Of a stretch of DNA of 64,000 bases, positions 35,501 through 49,305 are shown piece by piece. Positions within the stretch are counted from its first letter, which is position 1. Every line of letters starts with the position of its first letter. Both the position numbers and the translations under genes were made by a program. The stretch spans positions 62,674 through 126,673 of the forward strand of contig NW_004457729.1 of NCBI RefSeq assembly GCF_000203815.1, read 5' to 3'. The DNA is from Cavenderia fasciculata. Lineage: Eukaryota > Evosea > Eumycetozoa > Acytosteliales > Cavenderiaceae. The notes under the pieces are model-generated. The model was not told where the DNA came from and made no database searches. It saw only the letters and a list, made by a program, of their open reading frames with translations.

Positions 35501-38500
35501 ATGGCGACTAATCCTTCGACCAGCCCACCTCTGTCGTCACCTTCTTCTTCCAGCTCGTCTCCTCTGTCGACATCGTCAACATCGGTGTCGTCCAACAGCG
35601 GTATCAGCAACAATACTAGTTGTGGTAGTGGTGACAATACGGCGACACACAATTCACCCCAAATGTCATCGTCATCTTCTTCACACTATCAAATCAATAC
35701 CACCACCACGATACTATCATCATCGCCACCAATCCAATTTTTCAACCCCAACGGTAGCATCATCACTACCCCACCAAAAAATAGCGGATCACCAACACCC
35801 ACATTATCATCATCGAAAATGACCAAATCAAAGCAGCAACAACAACAACAACAACAACAACAAAGTAAGTAAATAACATTGTTTTGATATAGCATGTCAA
35901 ACATCTCATTTTCTATCTACCTATACCCCCCTCTTCCTCTATTCAATTCTATCTTTTTTCAATAATCTTATTATTAATCTCCTTCTCTTTTATTTTTTAA
36001 TTATTTACCTTTTTATTTAATTTATCTGATCAACATTAATATTAATCATTAATGTTACTTTAGAAGGATCTTTGGCAATGGTAAGTTCAAAAAGGAAAAA
36101 AGATGGATGAAATAGAAATTCCAAGTTTACTCATTATTATTTATTATTTATTTATTTATAGACAGAAAAAGATGTTTTGGAGGCATTATCCATATCAACA
36201 TTATATGTCACCAATTTAGATACTGCTATGAATATAAATCAAATTCTTTCAGCTTTTAGGTTTGTATTTCACCAAAAAAAAAAAATCCAAACACTTATTA
36301 TAATATTTACAATTTTTTATTATTATTATTATTTTAGTGTATTTGGTCCATTAGTTTATACAGATTGCGTTTTCATCAACAATTATGTTTTTATTAGATT
36401 CATTAATAGAGCTGATGCCGAAAAGGCAATGGCAAAGTTGAATGGTGTCTATCTTGGAAGTAATCAAATTCATATAAAATGGGGTGATTCTTATGATCAA
36501 AGAACTAGTATACATATAACTTTTGATCCTCAAAGTGTAAGAAACAAAAAAAAAAACAAAACAAAAACAAACATTTTTTAATTATTATTATTATTATTAT
36601 TTTATTTTAGGCATGTGTTGATTTTCATAAATATATATTTTTACAATGTAGAGAATTTGGAAAGATTAATCATTGTAATATACCAAAGAGTGAAAATGGA
36701 AATTATGAAGGTTTTGGTTTTGTTCATTTTAAAGATTCAGACAATGGATTGATGGCTGCCAACAAGGCTATTGAATTCTTTTCAAAAAATACAGTTCAAG
36801 GTACTGTTTTACATTGTTCCTACTCTAAAAAGAAATTGGCAAGCATTAGTCAGACGACTGGACACAAGACAAAGAGACCACAAGTATTTTCGCCCACCTT
36901 TAATGCTGCTGCCATGCCATCCATGGTTAACAGCAACGGTACCATCGCCACCTCTTCACTCAAACTTAGTGATCCTCAAATACTCAATGATCTCTTTTCG
37001 AGTGCACCAATTCCAATCGTCAATACCACTACCTCTTCTTCCAACAACAACAACGCAATCAACAATCTATCAAGATCCCTTCAAAATTTGGCCATGCCAA
37101 GTGATCGTTCACCACCTCCCCCACCTCACAACTACGTTCAACAACACCAATCACAACCATTCCAATTACAAAATAATAATTTAAATAACAGTGGAAACGG
37201 AATTGGTTCATCGTGGAACCAATTTTCCCAACAATCAATCCAATATCAACCAACATTTTCCTCATACGAACACAACAAACAAAGTTTTCCTTCACCACCA
37301 ACATTATCAACAAAACAACAAAATATGTTAATCAACAATAATAATAATAATAATAGTGGTGTTAATATTAATAATATTGGGGAACAATCAAACTTTCAAA
37401 ATGGTGGTCAATTTTCATTTCAACCAAATAGTTTATCACCTATTTCGACGCCAAACAACAACCAAAATAGCAGTAATTTTGGTACTCCATCGTATCATCA
37501 TCATCATCACCATCTTCATCACCATTCAAATACTTCATCATCTTATTTATTACCAGCAAGCATTAGCAATGGTTTTTCAAACAACAACAACAACCCTTCA
37601 CCCATACCCTCATCTGTAAACAGCAGTTCTCGAATGATCGATACCATCCAATCTCCACCACCGATTGCTTCTGTCATGTCTCAGAAGACTTCTGCCACTG
37701 CCGACGGTGGGATGCACGGTGGAGGCCCAAACGGGGAAGACGCAGGAGGCTGGATTAATAGTCCCTCCATCGATCTAGACCATCTCGACCATCAAATCAA
37801 AAAATTAAACGATCTTAAAAAAGTTTTGGAAGACTATAAACACTCAAATAACAATAACAATAATAGTGGTAATAATAATAATAATAATGGTCAACTATCA
37901 CAACAACAACAAAATATCCATCACCATATTCTTTACGGAAGTGGTTCAAGTCCTACATCTCCTCCTCCACAACATCAACCTCATCCACCACGTTTGGAAG
38001 AACTTTTCAAATCTGGAGTTAATGGTAATGGTTTTGGTGGCGGTGGATCTTGTACACAACAAAATTCTTCTTATCTTCAACAATCACCTATACTTTCACC
38101 ACCAACTGCACCTGCGACAACTCAACAACAACATTTTTTGCAATCCAATCATCATCATCATCATCAACATCATCAACATCAACAACATCAACAACAACAA
38201 CAACTTTTTAGACATGGTGCATACACATCACCAAAATCTAAAAGTCATTCATCTATTGATTATATAAGTAATATCAATGGTGATCATATTCCTTTTAATT
38301 TTATAAATAGTAATGGAAATGGAAATGGTAATAGTAATATGATGATGATGTCATCTATATCAACAACACCATCACCATTACAATCGCCGCCACCAACACC
38401 ACCACCACCACAACAACTACCTCAATATGAATATCAACAACCTCAAATCAAGAGGATGACCTACAAGCCACAACAACCACCACAACCACTTCAACTCCAA

Positions 38501-38593
38501 CAAATATCTACAAGCGCCAACCAAAATCATAATAATACAAAAATAAGAATTAATATGACCAACAACAACAATAATTATAACAAGAGCAAATAA
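35501..38593 (+). CDS. Two-RRM RNA-binding protein with prion-like Q/N/H tail
   Basis: Five exons, 35501-35864, 36064-36080, 36162-36259, 36338-36536 and 36611-38593, join in frame to 886 residues. Exon 2 is a 17-base micro-exon (KGSLAM). RRM1 starts with STLYVTNLDTAMNINQILSAF (RNP2) and has NNYVFIRFINRADAEKAM (RNP1); RRM2 reads SIHITFDPQ... to EGFGFVHFKDSDNG. The rest is low complexity: S/P-rich N-terminus, then about 550 residues of Q, N, H, P and S with one ordered helix (IDLDHLDHQIKKLNDLKKVL). The layout resembles Mei2/Puf-associated or stress-granule RNA-binding proteins. The donor after exon 3 is GTTTGT, uncommon here, but required for AFS|VFG continuity. Confidence 0.85.
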
Positions 38594-39354
38594 TAATAAT
38601 AATAATAATCTTTCATGTACAGACACGTAGATGGTTAGAAACCATTTAACAATAATAATAATAATATAGATATTTATATAAACAAAACAAAACAAAACAA
38701 AAAAAAAAGATAGCATTATTAAGAGAGATTGATATCAAAAAAATGTATAAATAAGAAAAAAAAAGAAAAAAAAGAAAATAATCATCAACAACAACAAAAA
38801 TCAATATTACACACTTAATATTCAATCATATTATTCTTTCACCAAAACCAAACCAAACCAAACTACATTATTTGCACATTTAGAATTAAATAATTCTTTG
38901 TTTATCCCAAACACCCTTTTCCGATTTGCAGCATCCTCAAAAGATGATCCTTGCTCAAAACAATACAAACTCTAGAGACGACGACTACTCATCATCAATC
39001 ATACATTTATTCTATTTTATATATAATATATATATAACCGGTTCCGCTTGTTTCCCACCAGGGTCAAGGACTCCGTTAAAAATGATCAAAAATAAATAAA
39101 ATAAAATAAAATATTGATACAGGACAACAACTCAAAAAAGATATTTAAAAAAAAGGGGGGGGGGAATGGATAGAGATTGTGTGTGGTAGCGTGGGAATTG
39201 AATTATTGACACAATAAATTTTCAGACCAAGGAAACAACAGGTTCTTCATCAATCAATTTCATAATTAAAGCGAATCAACAACACACAATAATTATTATT
39301 ATTATTTATCTGTATATAATTTATTAGTATTTCTTATTTTATATATCTAAACAA
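38594..39354. other. Intergenic region, 3' flank and mannosidase promoter
   Basis: AT-rich with AAAC and AAAG repeats, a run of G (39157-39165) unusual for this DNA, and an ATT tract before the next start. No gene seen. Confidence 0.6.
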
Positions 39355-42300
39355 ATGATGATCAAACAAACTTTATTGTTGTTTGCAACAATAATATTGT
39401 TATTTTCATCAACTACTTTGATCGAAGCACGTAAAACACTTTACAAAGGATCAAATAAACCAAAGATTGAACCACCAGAATCATCTGTTTTAAATGTTCA
39501 CATTGTTGCTCATACTCATGATGTAAGTTAAATTTTAAAAGTATAATAGAAGAGTTAGCTCCTACAATTGATCAGATAGGAGATTAAAAGATATTTTTTT
39601 TCAAAATAATCTAAAAAAAAAAAAATCTCATCTTATCTTTCTTTATCTTTTTTAACCCTTTTTTATGATCATTTTTTTTAGGATGTAGGATGGTTAAAGA
39701 CAGTTGATCAATATTACTATGGATACAATTTAACCAATTTTAATGGAGGTGTTCAATACACTTTAGATACTGCTATCACTTGTCTACTTCAAAATCCAAA
39801 TAGAAGATTCATCTATGTAGAGATTGCTTACTTTCAAAGATGGTGGAATGAACAGACTGTAGAGATGCAAAAGCTTGTTACTAGTCTAGTCAAGAGTGGT
39901 CAACTTGAATTCATCAATGGTGGCTATTGCATGAATGATGAAGCTACCACCTACTATGATGATATCATCGATCAAATGACTGTCGGTCATCAATTCATCC
40001 TTGACAACTTTGGTGTCGTACCAAAGATTGGCTGGCATATTGATCCTTTTGGTCATAGTTCTTCTCAAGCTTCTTTGTTTGGTGCTATGGGTTTTGATGC
40101 TTTTATTATTGGTAGAATTGATTATCAAGATATTGTAAGAAAAAGATTAAATTATTATTTATTAAATTAATTAACTTATTAAATTTATTTTCTATTTATT
40201 ATTTATTTTTAGGCAGGAAGATTAGAAAATAAACAAATGGAATTTGTTTGGAGAGGATCAAAATCACAACCAAAATATGATATCTTTACATCGGTGCTAA
40301 GAGCAATGTATTGTACTCCAAATGGATTTGATTTTGAACAAGGTGATACACCAATGCAGACTGATCCAAATCTCTTTGATGTCAATGCTCAACAACGTGC
40401 AGATGAATTTGCTGCTATTGCACTAGAATATGCCACTCACTACCAAACCAACAATGTACTCATTCCATTTGGATGTGACTTTGCCTACATGAACGCTCAA
40501 ATGTACTTTAAAAACATTGACAAGTTGATGGACTATATCAACTCTAACCCACAATACGGTCTCAATCTCATCTACTCTACTCCATCAATCTATATTGATG
40601 CTGTCAACAAGGCCAATCTTGTATGGGACGTCAAGACTGACGATTTCTTCCCATACGCCGATGACCCCTACTCGTATTGGACCGGTTACTTTGTTAGTCG
40701 TCCAGCCCTCAAAGGATACGTTCGTCAAAACAGTCAATTGCTTCATGTTGCCGAACAACTATTGGTTACTGGTCAAGCTGACATTCCAAACGTCCAAAGT
40801 TACATTGATTCTATCATGCCACTTCGTGAAGCCATGGGTGAAGCTCAACACCACGATGCCGTCTCTGGAACTGAAAAACAAGTCGTTGCCGATGACTATG
40901 CTGCCCGTCTTGCCATTGGTAACACTGCCACTCTCAATGCCATGAACAATGTACTAGGATCACTCTTGACAACCAACTCTCTCAAGCCACTTGCTAGTCC
41001 AGCCATGTCTTTTTGTCCATTCCTCAATATTTCAGTATGTCCTGCCACCTCTGTTCTCACCAACCACGGAACTAGTGTACCCGTCATCCTCTACAATCAA
41101 CTCGGTCAAACTCGTTTCGAACATGTTAATATCCCCATCCCCGTAGCAAACGTCACCGTCTCTGATTCCAATGGAATTGTCCGTTCTCAAGTCACACCAA
41201 ACTCTAATTCTTCTCTTGGTTATGTTCTTACCTTCCTCGCTCAAATCCCACCTCTTGGTTTCTCTACCTATATCATTGAAAACTCTGGTCAAGAAGAATC
41301 AACCATGACCGAATACGTTGAACCAAAGATGATCAAACCATCAAGTAGTAATATCATTTTTGCCAATCAATTTGTATCTGTTACCTTTGACTCTGCAACT
41401 GGTGGTATCATGTCTATCACCAATATCTCATCGGGAGACCAAATCCAAATCAGTCAACAATACATGTTCTATTTGCCATCGCTCGGTGATAGTGCCAGTG
41501 GACAACCATCCGGTGCCTATATCTTCCGTCCCATCAATACCTATCCATTCAACTACAACAACCAAACTGTAAAGGTAACAGTCAGCCAAGGTTCAACTGT
41601 CCAAGTACTTACTCGTTACTGGTCACCAACCATGATTCAAATCTTCCGTCTCTACGATGGTGTCCCATACCTCGAGATTGAAGAAACAGTTGGTCCAATC
41701 GACATTAGTGACGGTATTGGAAAGGAGGTCATCACTCAATGGAACACCTCTCTCAACACCAAGCAAACCTGGTGGACCGACTCTAACGGACAAGAAATGC
41801 AAGAACGTGTATACAACTTCCGTGACACCTGGGATCTCAACGTAACACAACCAGTCTCTGACAATTATGTCCCCATCAATGCCATTTCCTATATCCAAGA
41901 CACTGAAAAGAACCTTCAACTCACCTTTGTTGTAGATCGTTCTCGTGGTGGTGCATCACTTGGCAATGGTGAACTAGAGATGATGCTTCATCGTCGTACC
42001 TTGTTGGATGACTGGAGAGGAGTTGGTGAACCAATGAACGAATCAACCCAAATCGTCACTACCACCCGTGTTATTTTCCATCCAATCAACGACCAAGTTC
42101 AATCCTACTATAGATATTTTGCTCAGGAACTCCAACACCCAATCTATCCAACCTTTACCCAAAGCAACATGGATGCCTCTGTATGGAACAATCTCTACAG
42201 TGGAACCTACTCCCCACTCACCACTGATCTTCCATATGGTCTCAAGGTTCAATCTCTCCAATGGGTCGATGACACTCAAGACACTATTGTTCTACGTCTT

Positions 42301-42615
42301 GAAAACATCTTCCAGGTCGATGGTATCGATACATATGATCCAGTTGTCATCAATTTCGATATTGCAGGAATGTTTAGTTATCTCAATGTCACATCGGTCA
42401 CTGAAATGACTCTATCATCGGTTGCCAAACTCTCAAGTGTCAATAGATTGCAATGGCAAACTAATTCAGAGTACCAACAAGCCAAGGAAGATCTCTACAA
42501 GCTCTATCCAACAAAGGATTTGGAAATTAATGATCAAACAAATTCCTTCAACATTCAAGTTGGTCCAATGGATATTAGAACTTATCTAATTACTGTAACT
42601 TCAAATTCAATTTAA
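39355..42615 (+). CDS. manA: Lysosomal alpha-mannosidase, glycoside hydrolase family 38
   Basis: Exons 39355-39522, 39682-40134 and 40213-42615 give 1007 residues, about the size of D. discoideum ManA. A signal peptide opens the protein ([18 protein letters not shown]). The zinc site begins [15 protein letters not shown], split by intron 1. The catalytic nucleophile Asp lies in [14 protein letters not shown] (about residue 176) and another metal/active-site His in [14 protein letters not shown]. The middle three-helix bundle and the C-terminal beta domains are complete. It removes alpha-linked mannose from glycoproteins in lysosomes and is secreted by dictyostelids. Codons are C-ending, which fits its abundance. 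Confidence 0.96.
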
Positions 42616-42809
42616 ACAAAAAAAAAAAAGATATAAATCAAATCAAATTTAAAAATCTAAATAAATATATTTAATGTAATAAAAATAGATATATATAAAT
42701 ATAAATAGATTGTTTTTAACAATAAAATCTTTTGAAAAAAAAGTATATGATACTAATTATACAATTATTTTCCAAGCCTTTACAAGTTTTTTTTATTTTT
42801 CAAACATAA

Positions 42810-45800
42810 TTATCTATATTGTGGAGGTAAAGTTTGTGGAAGACTCATAAAACTAAATTAAAAAAGAAAAAAGTTAGTAAATAATATACATATTATTAAT
42901 ACTCTTTACTTACAATGCAGATAAAATAACAAATGATACTAAAATATGAGCAATTGTTGAAAGAGGAGGTAGAAAAGATTTTGATTTCTTTTTCTCTGAA
43001 TGTTTGACTGAAAATATATTTTCCATAATTCCATCTGCTCCACCTCGGTGATGAAGACTGGCAGCTTCTACAATACTAGAGTCACTATCGCTCATCAATG
43101 GTTCACTTCTTTGTTTTCCAAATGAAGATGATCTCTTTCTCATGGCAGTGATCATAGGTCTACTACGACTACCATTACTATAACTGTGTTGTCTTCTTCT
43201 GTTGATGATTTGTTGTTTTCTATAACGCTCATCATCAATTTCTGAAACTTCAGTTGTACTAAACTCATCTTGTTCATCATCTCCCTGGTGATAAAAGCCA
43301 TCTTCTTCTTCTTCTTCTTCTTCCTCTTCCTCTTCCTCTTCATCTTGATAATAATCTCTATCTCGTTGATCTTGGGTTTCCTCTTCATAGTCATCTTCAT
43401 CTTCATCTGTTGTATATTTATAACTCTTCTTTTTACTATTCATTTTGTTGAAAGATGTCGATGATGATTTGATTGGTGCTATAGATGTAGTGGCTAAATT
43501 TGACGAGGATGATGATTGCCTATTGTTGTTGCTATGAAAATGTTGTTTACTTGGTGATGATGGAGGGGAAGTTGGAGTACTATTTATGACTGTAGCTACC
43601 ATGGTGGCAGGAATAGTTGAAGTAGCAGTAGTAGTGGCAGTAACCAAAGGTGCTGTGGATAGTGGTGCTACAGTAGTAGTAAGTGGAGTGACCAAACTAG
43701 TTGGTTTTGTGGATCTTCTAACAAAAAAGTCATTTGGAGCAATAACTGATGGAAGGCCAAGAATCTGAAGGTTTTGTTTGATCTTGTCAATAAAGTAGGT
43801 TTTGGTAGCAGCCGACTTTAGTGTAGAGAAGGCCTTTTTGGCATCAGATTCTGTCTCATAGGTGATGACTATTTTATGTTCATCCCAAAACTCTTGAACA
43901 CGAACAATATTTCCAAACTCTCGAAACAGTGACAAAAAGTGACTAGTTCTTAGTCGCCTCAAGTCGTCCTTGTCGGCATAAATATTGAGATCATCAAAAG
44001 TTATACCTCCAACGAAAATCTTTGATGAAGAGTTTGATAATGGTTGTTGTTGTTGTTGTTGTTCTACTAGTAGTGGTGATGGTGTGACAATGTTGTTGTT
44101 ATTGTTGGTGTTGCTGGTTGATAAAAGTGGAGATGCAATTACTAAATTACCAAGATTGTTTGATTGTGTTTGTGGTGATTGAATTGGTGGTTGTTGTTGT
44201 TTACCAATAGGTATACTTGGAATACCATGAAAACTATTACTATTGTTAGTGGCACTACCATTGATGGGTAAATCAGATTTTGATGGTGAATAAATTTGAT
44301 TAAACAAATCATTTTTGTAAATAAATGTTGAGTCAAATTCAGCAACCTTGTCAAAAACATGACGTTGTTGATGGTTGGTATCAATAGATAGTAATGATTC
44401 GACGGAAATATTATTATTCCTTGTAATATTATTGATAATTGAATCATATTGAGAAGGTGGTTGTTGTTGTTGTGGTTGAGATGATGATGATGGTGGTGGT
44501 GGAATGGTAACAGAATTAGTTGATGATGTTGATGATGAAGATGTGGATGTAAAATTATTAAATGAAATTGGTGATTTTCTATGATTGGTATTATTATTAT
44601 TATTATTATTATTAGTAATCTTGCTATTGTTGTTGTTACTGTTGTTTCTATTAAGATTGGTACTATTTAACAATTGATGTAGATGAATACCCATTGAAGG
44701 TGGTGGGACTTGTTGTTGACTAATACTGTCTCTTGGTTGTTGAGGTTGTGGCTTTTCAATTGAATTGTTGTTGTTGTTGTTATTGATATCTAATACCATT
44801 GAACTACTATCATTATCATTTCCAAATTTGCTATTCTCTGGTACCAATTCTTCTTCACCAACAGCTCCACCCAATTCATGTTCTTCAAAATCCAATGATT
44901 CAAACTCTGTGAATCTCTTTAATTCGTTGGTCTGACCAAAATCTGATGACGATGAAAATCTGCTACTATTTTGAATACTATTGATCTCTTCAATCGATCT
45001 AGACTCTTTTATGATTTCCTGAGGAGGAGGAGATGGTGATGAATATAGAGTTGGAACACTACCACCACTACCATTCATATTGATATTATTCTTGTCTATA
45101 GGTGGTGGAACAGCTTCAGATGAACTAGATGGTGACGGTGATAAAATAATTGGTGATTCTTGAGTTTGATTCTAAAAAAAAGAACAGATAATTAATATAA
45201 AAGTCTTTGATAGTCATAGTCGTCGTTATTAATATTATTATATTTACCTTTGCATTTTGAGTTGTAATTCTATAGGGTTCAAAATCCAACAATTGCTTTT
45301 TAAAAGCACAATGATGTACAAACTCTTTCAATAGAATAGGTATTCCCATTTGTTGAGCTTGTTGTACCTTTGTTGTATTCTCTAAAAATCCTTGATACGT
45401 TGTAATCAAATGTGTTGCCTACATAGAATCATTAAATATTAATATATACTCTTTTTAAGGAGCGAATGGTTCATTGTTGTTAATATACCTTTGAACTACA
45501 TGAATAGCAACTTTTACCACCGTTTCTCTTGATGATTTTCACAAGGTCCATCTTTCTCTTGAGGTTGATCGATTGATCAATAACAAAACCAAGATTCTCA
45601 AAGATATTGGATACTGGATGACTTTGTTCATGTTGATCTTGTAATAATTCATCCTTTTCATAATTAGCAGCATTCTGTTGTTGCAAGTTAATGTTGTTGC
45701 TATTTTGATTCTGTTGTTGATTGGTTGATACGTTGTTGTTGTTGTTGTTATTATTAATCTTTTTAATTGGGGTATTATTATTATTCTTTTGTTGTGTTGT

Positions 45801-46145
45801 TACTGAGGATGAAGATGAGGATGGGGAGGTGTTTATTTTTTTCGGTTGTTGTTGATGATCATGATGAGCAACATTCAAGAGTGGTTGAGGTGTTAGTGAT
45901 ATACCTATAACTTTAACCTCTCCTCCTGATGTTGATAAAGATGATGAAGATGTTGAAGAAAAACCTTGTTCTTCTTTGATTGCTGCTGCTGCTACTAGTG
46001 ATGCTTTATCATCTAGTATAACTTTTGTTGTTGTTGTTGTTGTTGTTGTTGCAAAATCATGATCTTTGGTATCTGTGATTTGTTGCTGCTGCTGTGATGT
46101 AGTAGTGTCATGATGATAATTACTTTCAACTACAATGTCCTCCAT
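42810..46145 (-). CDS. BRCT domain plus RRM-like domain protein
   Basis: Exons 45489-46145, 45248-45418, 42914-45171 and 42810-42852 join in frame to 1042 residues. The first true ATG is at 46145; the frame upstream opens only at TTG. A low-complexity start leads to a BRCT domain (about residues 179-268): FENLGFVIDQ, IKRNGGKSCYSCSSK|ATHLITT, MGIPILLKEFVHHC. After a long S/N/Q/P region, SSKIFVGGITFDD (about residue 660) begins an RRM-like fold with REFGNIVRVQEFWDEHKIVITY. Acidic and basic runs follow and the end is hydrophobic (STIAHILVSFVILSAFFMSL). The terminal 43-base exon replaces an earlier in-frame stop; without it the protein ends two residues after SA. BRCT domains bind phosphopeptides in DNA-damage and cell-cycle proteins, but this combination is not one I recognise. 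Confidence 0.82.
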
Positions 46146-46722
46146 CGGTCCAATAATCAATTGATTGAATGAATGAATAAACAAGATGCTAAATGATAAT
46201 TGGTTTGATATATATACAATGTTATTAATTGTTAGTGTGATTGGTGTTATGATTTAATGATGAATAAGACAGAGGGGCAGTAGTAGTAGTAATAATAAAC
46301 AAATATCTCTTTAATACAGAACAAGCAACAACAACACAAAAAGGATTGTTGTTCTCAAGCCGTTTTAAAGACTCTGACGTTGTGTGGGTGTGTTTGTGGG
46401 GGTATTGATTTTGCGGGTATTGTGATTGTGGGTGTTGTTACAGTGAGCAGAAAAAATACGACGGGTGCGGTGGAGAGGGAAAGTGATGAATTTAATCTTT
46501 ATGTTGTAATGAAACCAAGACACTGAATTTAGAGTTTAGGCTCGCTCAACAAGAGATCTCTTTTGTACAATTGTTGTTTGAAAAGATGAATAATCAAACA
46601 AACTTTCGATAGCAGTGGTCTGTTCAAAACACCAGCAACAGAATGACGCCAAACTGCGAAAAAAAAAAAAAAACTCCCCAACGATAAAATATTAATATTA
46701 TTTTCAAGATTTATTTATTTAT
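46146..46722. other. Intergenic region
   Basis: Between two minus-strand genes. It contains GTAGTAGTAGTAATAATAA, a GTGGGTGTG-rich stretch (46381-46440) and a poly-A run at 46659. No gene seen. Confidence 0.55.
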
Positions 46723-49305
46723 TTATTTCTTATTATTATTATTATTATTATAAGCTTTAATCAAAGGATATAAAAGATTAATTATTTCCTTTTGATTTAA
46801 AGTGGTTGCAGTATCAAACATAAATTCAAGTAATGTTGGTTGTTGGTGTTGTTGGTTAAATCTTTTTAATTTCTTTTGGTTTAATAGTCTTGGGGGACCT
46901 GATGACATTCTCAATGGTTCTTTGAATTGATTAGGTGTTGATTGAATGAGTTTAATACAATGTTTGATAATGGGGATACTATTACAAGTGATGGCAAATT
47001 TAATGTATTCTTGTTTTAAAAATACATTACTACCGATTGATGGGACGTTGTAAGTGTCGTTGCAATATTGTATCAAATTGACATGTCCATTTTTAAATGC
47101 CACTGGGTAAATGGTTACTTGAAGTTCTGCTTCTATTGAAAAGGTACGTTCGTATTGATTCCTCGGTGCACTGAGTTTACCCAATTGAAAGAGAATGTCG
47201 AGTTTGGTAGTGTCGTTTGAATGAGCTGCCTCTGTCCAACAAAAGTTACCAAACAATGCGTTGAAATGTTTTCCGGGGACATAGATGCTTCGAGGGTTCA
47301 TGGTAGCATCGAAAAAGAAATCCAACAATGGTTTGTATGGTACAACGAGTCCAAGGTTTATCCCATAGTCTGGTAGATCGACCAACCTTGGCAAGAGTAA
47401 AAGCTTCTTGATGACAGAGAGGTTACAAAAGATAATGGCCAATTCAATAAAATAGTTTAATATTCGTGGGATCCAATGACACTGAGACGATTGAAAGAGG
47501 TGATGTATCTTGTTGTAATGTTTGAGTACAAAGTAAGAGGGTTTCCATGTTTTGTCGAGAATGGGTCGGGTGCACAAAATACCTACACATTCTTCTGGGT
47601 ATGTCTCGATGAGCAAGAGGAATGTGTTGAGGCTGTCGGCTCTACCAGATTCAACTAAAAGCTTTTCGAGAGCTTCGACGACGATATAGGAATAGAGTTG
47701 AATGATCGTACTGATCATTTCAACGTGATCGGTTTTACAAGCATAAATGAGTATGTTTTCCAATGTTTCTTGTCGATATGTGTAATTGGGGGCTACGTAT
47801 GACAACACTTGAGGGTCATTACGGACAGTTGGTCCATAAATGGCATGGAGTGATTCTGTGGTGTTGTTTCGAGAGACCATCTTTTGTTCAAAGTATTGGA
47901 CCACTGAAACACTACACACAAGACACGCACTTTTAAAGACCGATAAATAATTGATCCATGATTTTGGTACAAACGTTTGAAGATAATTATCAACTGCCAC
48001 ATGGAATGGTACCGCCGTCCCATCATCATAGTCTGCTCCATCTTTGACCGTCAATGAACCAAGAAAAGTCATTGAACAAGCAATATTTTCATCCAATGTT
48101 CTATACTCTACTTTTAACAATGAAACCATATCGATAAAGTAAAAAAGATCTACTAGTTGTTTAAAGGTGAATGGTTCGTTCTTTACAGGTGTAGTAGCAT
48201 TCCACAAACTTGGTTTGTTGATTTTAAACTGGTCGATTAATTTTTTTTCAATCGAATCTCTAGAGTTGAATATTTCTACATGTCGATACATGATTAATCT
48301 CCAAATATCTTTGATAGTGGCCATGTGTTGATCTTGAATGGTCAATGGATTACAAAGGACCGATTCAACAAAATCATAAAGTGCAACTAGGTTGAACGGA
48401 ATGATATGCATTTCATCGGTCATGTACGCCAACGATTGTATATCAAATTCCATAATGAGATCCCTGTTGATTATACGTGTCCAAGTATCAGGTATCCTCA
48501 CTTGACCATGTCTCGATTTAGGGTCAACACCCATAATCATTTTACATATGATTGTACAGTGTTGTTGGTTAGGACTATAGTCTAAAAGGTCTCTTCCATG
48601 ATGGTTATTGTATCTATCCAATTGTTGGATACAAATGTGAGTGACAAACTGTTTGAATGCATAGTTTTGACTCTTTGATGCTATTTCATAGATCAATGAC
48701 ATCGAACCAATTGACATGTCTTCTGCATACAACATTAAAAGTTTCTCCAATAATATTAAATTACCTCCAACAATTGCTTTTTTAATATCATTTTCTCGAT
48801 TTCGTACTGGCATGTTGGCAATTACTTTATCGATTAAAGCAGATGGCATTGGTGATTGTTCAGTACAATACTCCATCCAAGAATATAATGTATCTTCTTC
48901 AAATATATGTCCTGCATTATATTTATCTTTTAGTAATGATGAATATCCATTTACAAGTAACCACCTAAAACAATAATAATAATAATAATAAGAAAATAAA
49001 ACTATATTAATTAATCAATAACATTTAGAAACATAACTATATAGTCGTGTTACATACTTTAAATTATTTGCATTATAATATGTTTTAATACAATGATCTG
49101 GACCCTTGTATTGTTGTTGTTGTTGTTGTGATTCAACATCACCTTTTCCTTCAATAATAATATCTCTTGATCTAACTCTAGCACATTGTCTTGTAATTGT
49201 TGATATCTGGTTTAATATTATACGTCTTAGATATCTCATTCTAAATATAGATATAAAGGTTATATCTAATGATGACTGTCTTTTTTCTTCTTGTTGTTGT
49301 TCCAT
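46723..49305 (-). CDS. Dictyostelid ankyrin/helical-repeat family protein
   Basis: Exons 49058-49305 and 46723-48964, 829 residues. The start (MEQQQEEKRQ...ITFISIFRMRYLRRIILNQI) has the IFR-x-x-YLR opening shared by a multi-copy dictyostelid family whose members carry degenerate ankyrin-like helical pairs. The intron sits at NNLK|WLLVNGY, so the apparent start at 48876 (MEYCTEQ) is internal. The body is helical throughout with many ACKTDHVEMISTII and NGHVNLIQYC-like units, typical of ankyrin repeats seen in this family. It ends in a poly-N run. Function unknown; the family is lineage-specific. Confidence 0.72.

Noticed and set aside
48716-48976. Gene start at 48876 for the repeat-family protein
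   Set aside because: Coding continues upstream in frame to an acceptor at 48965, and the first exon at 49058-49305 joins perfectly.
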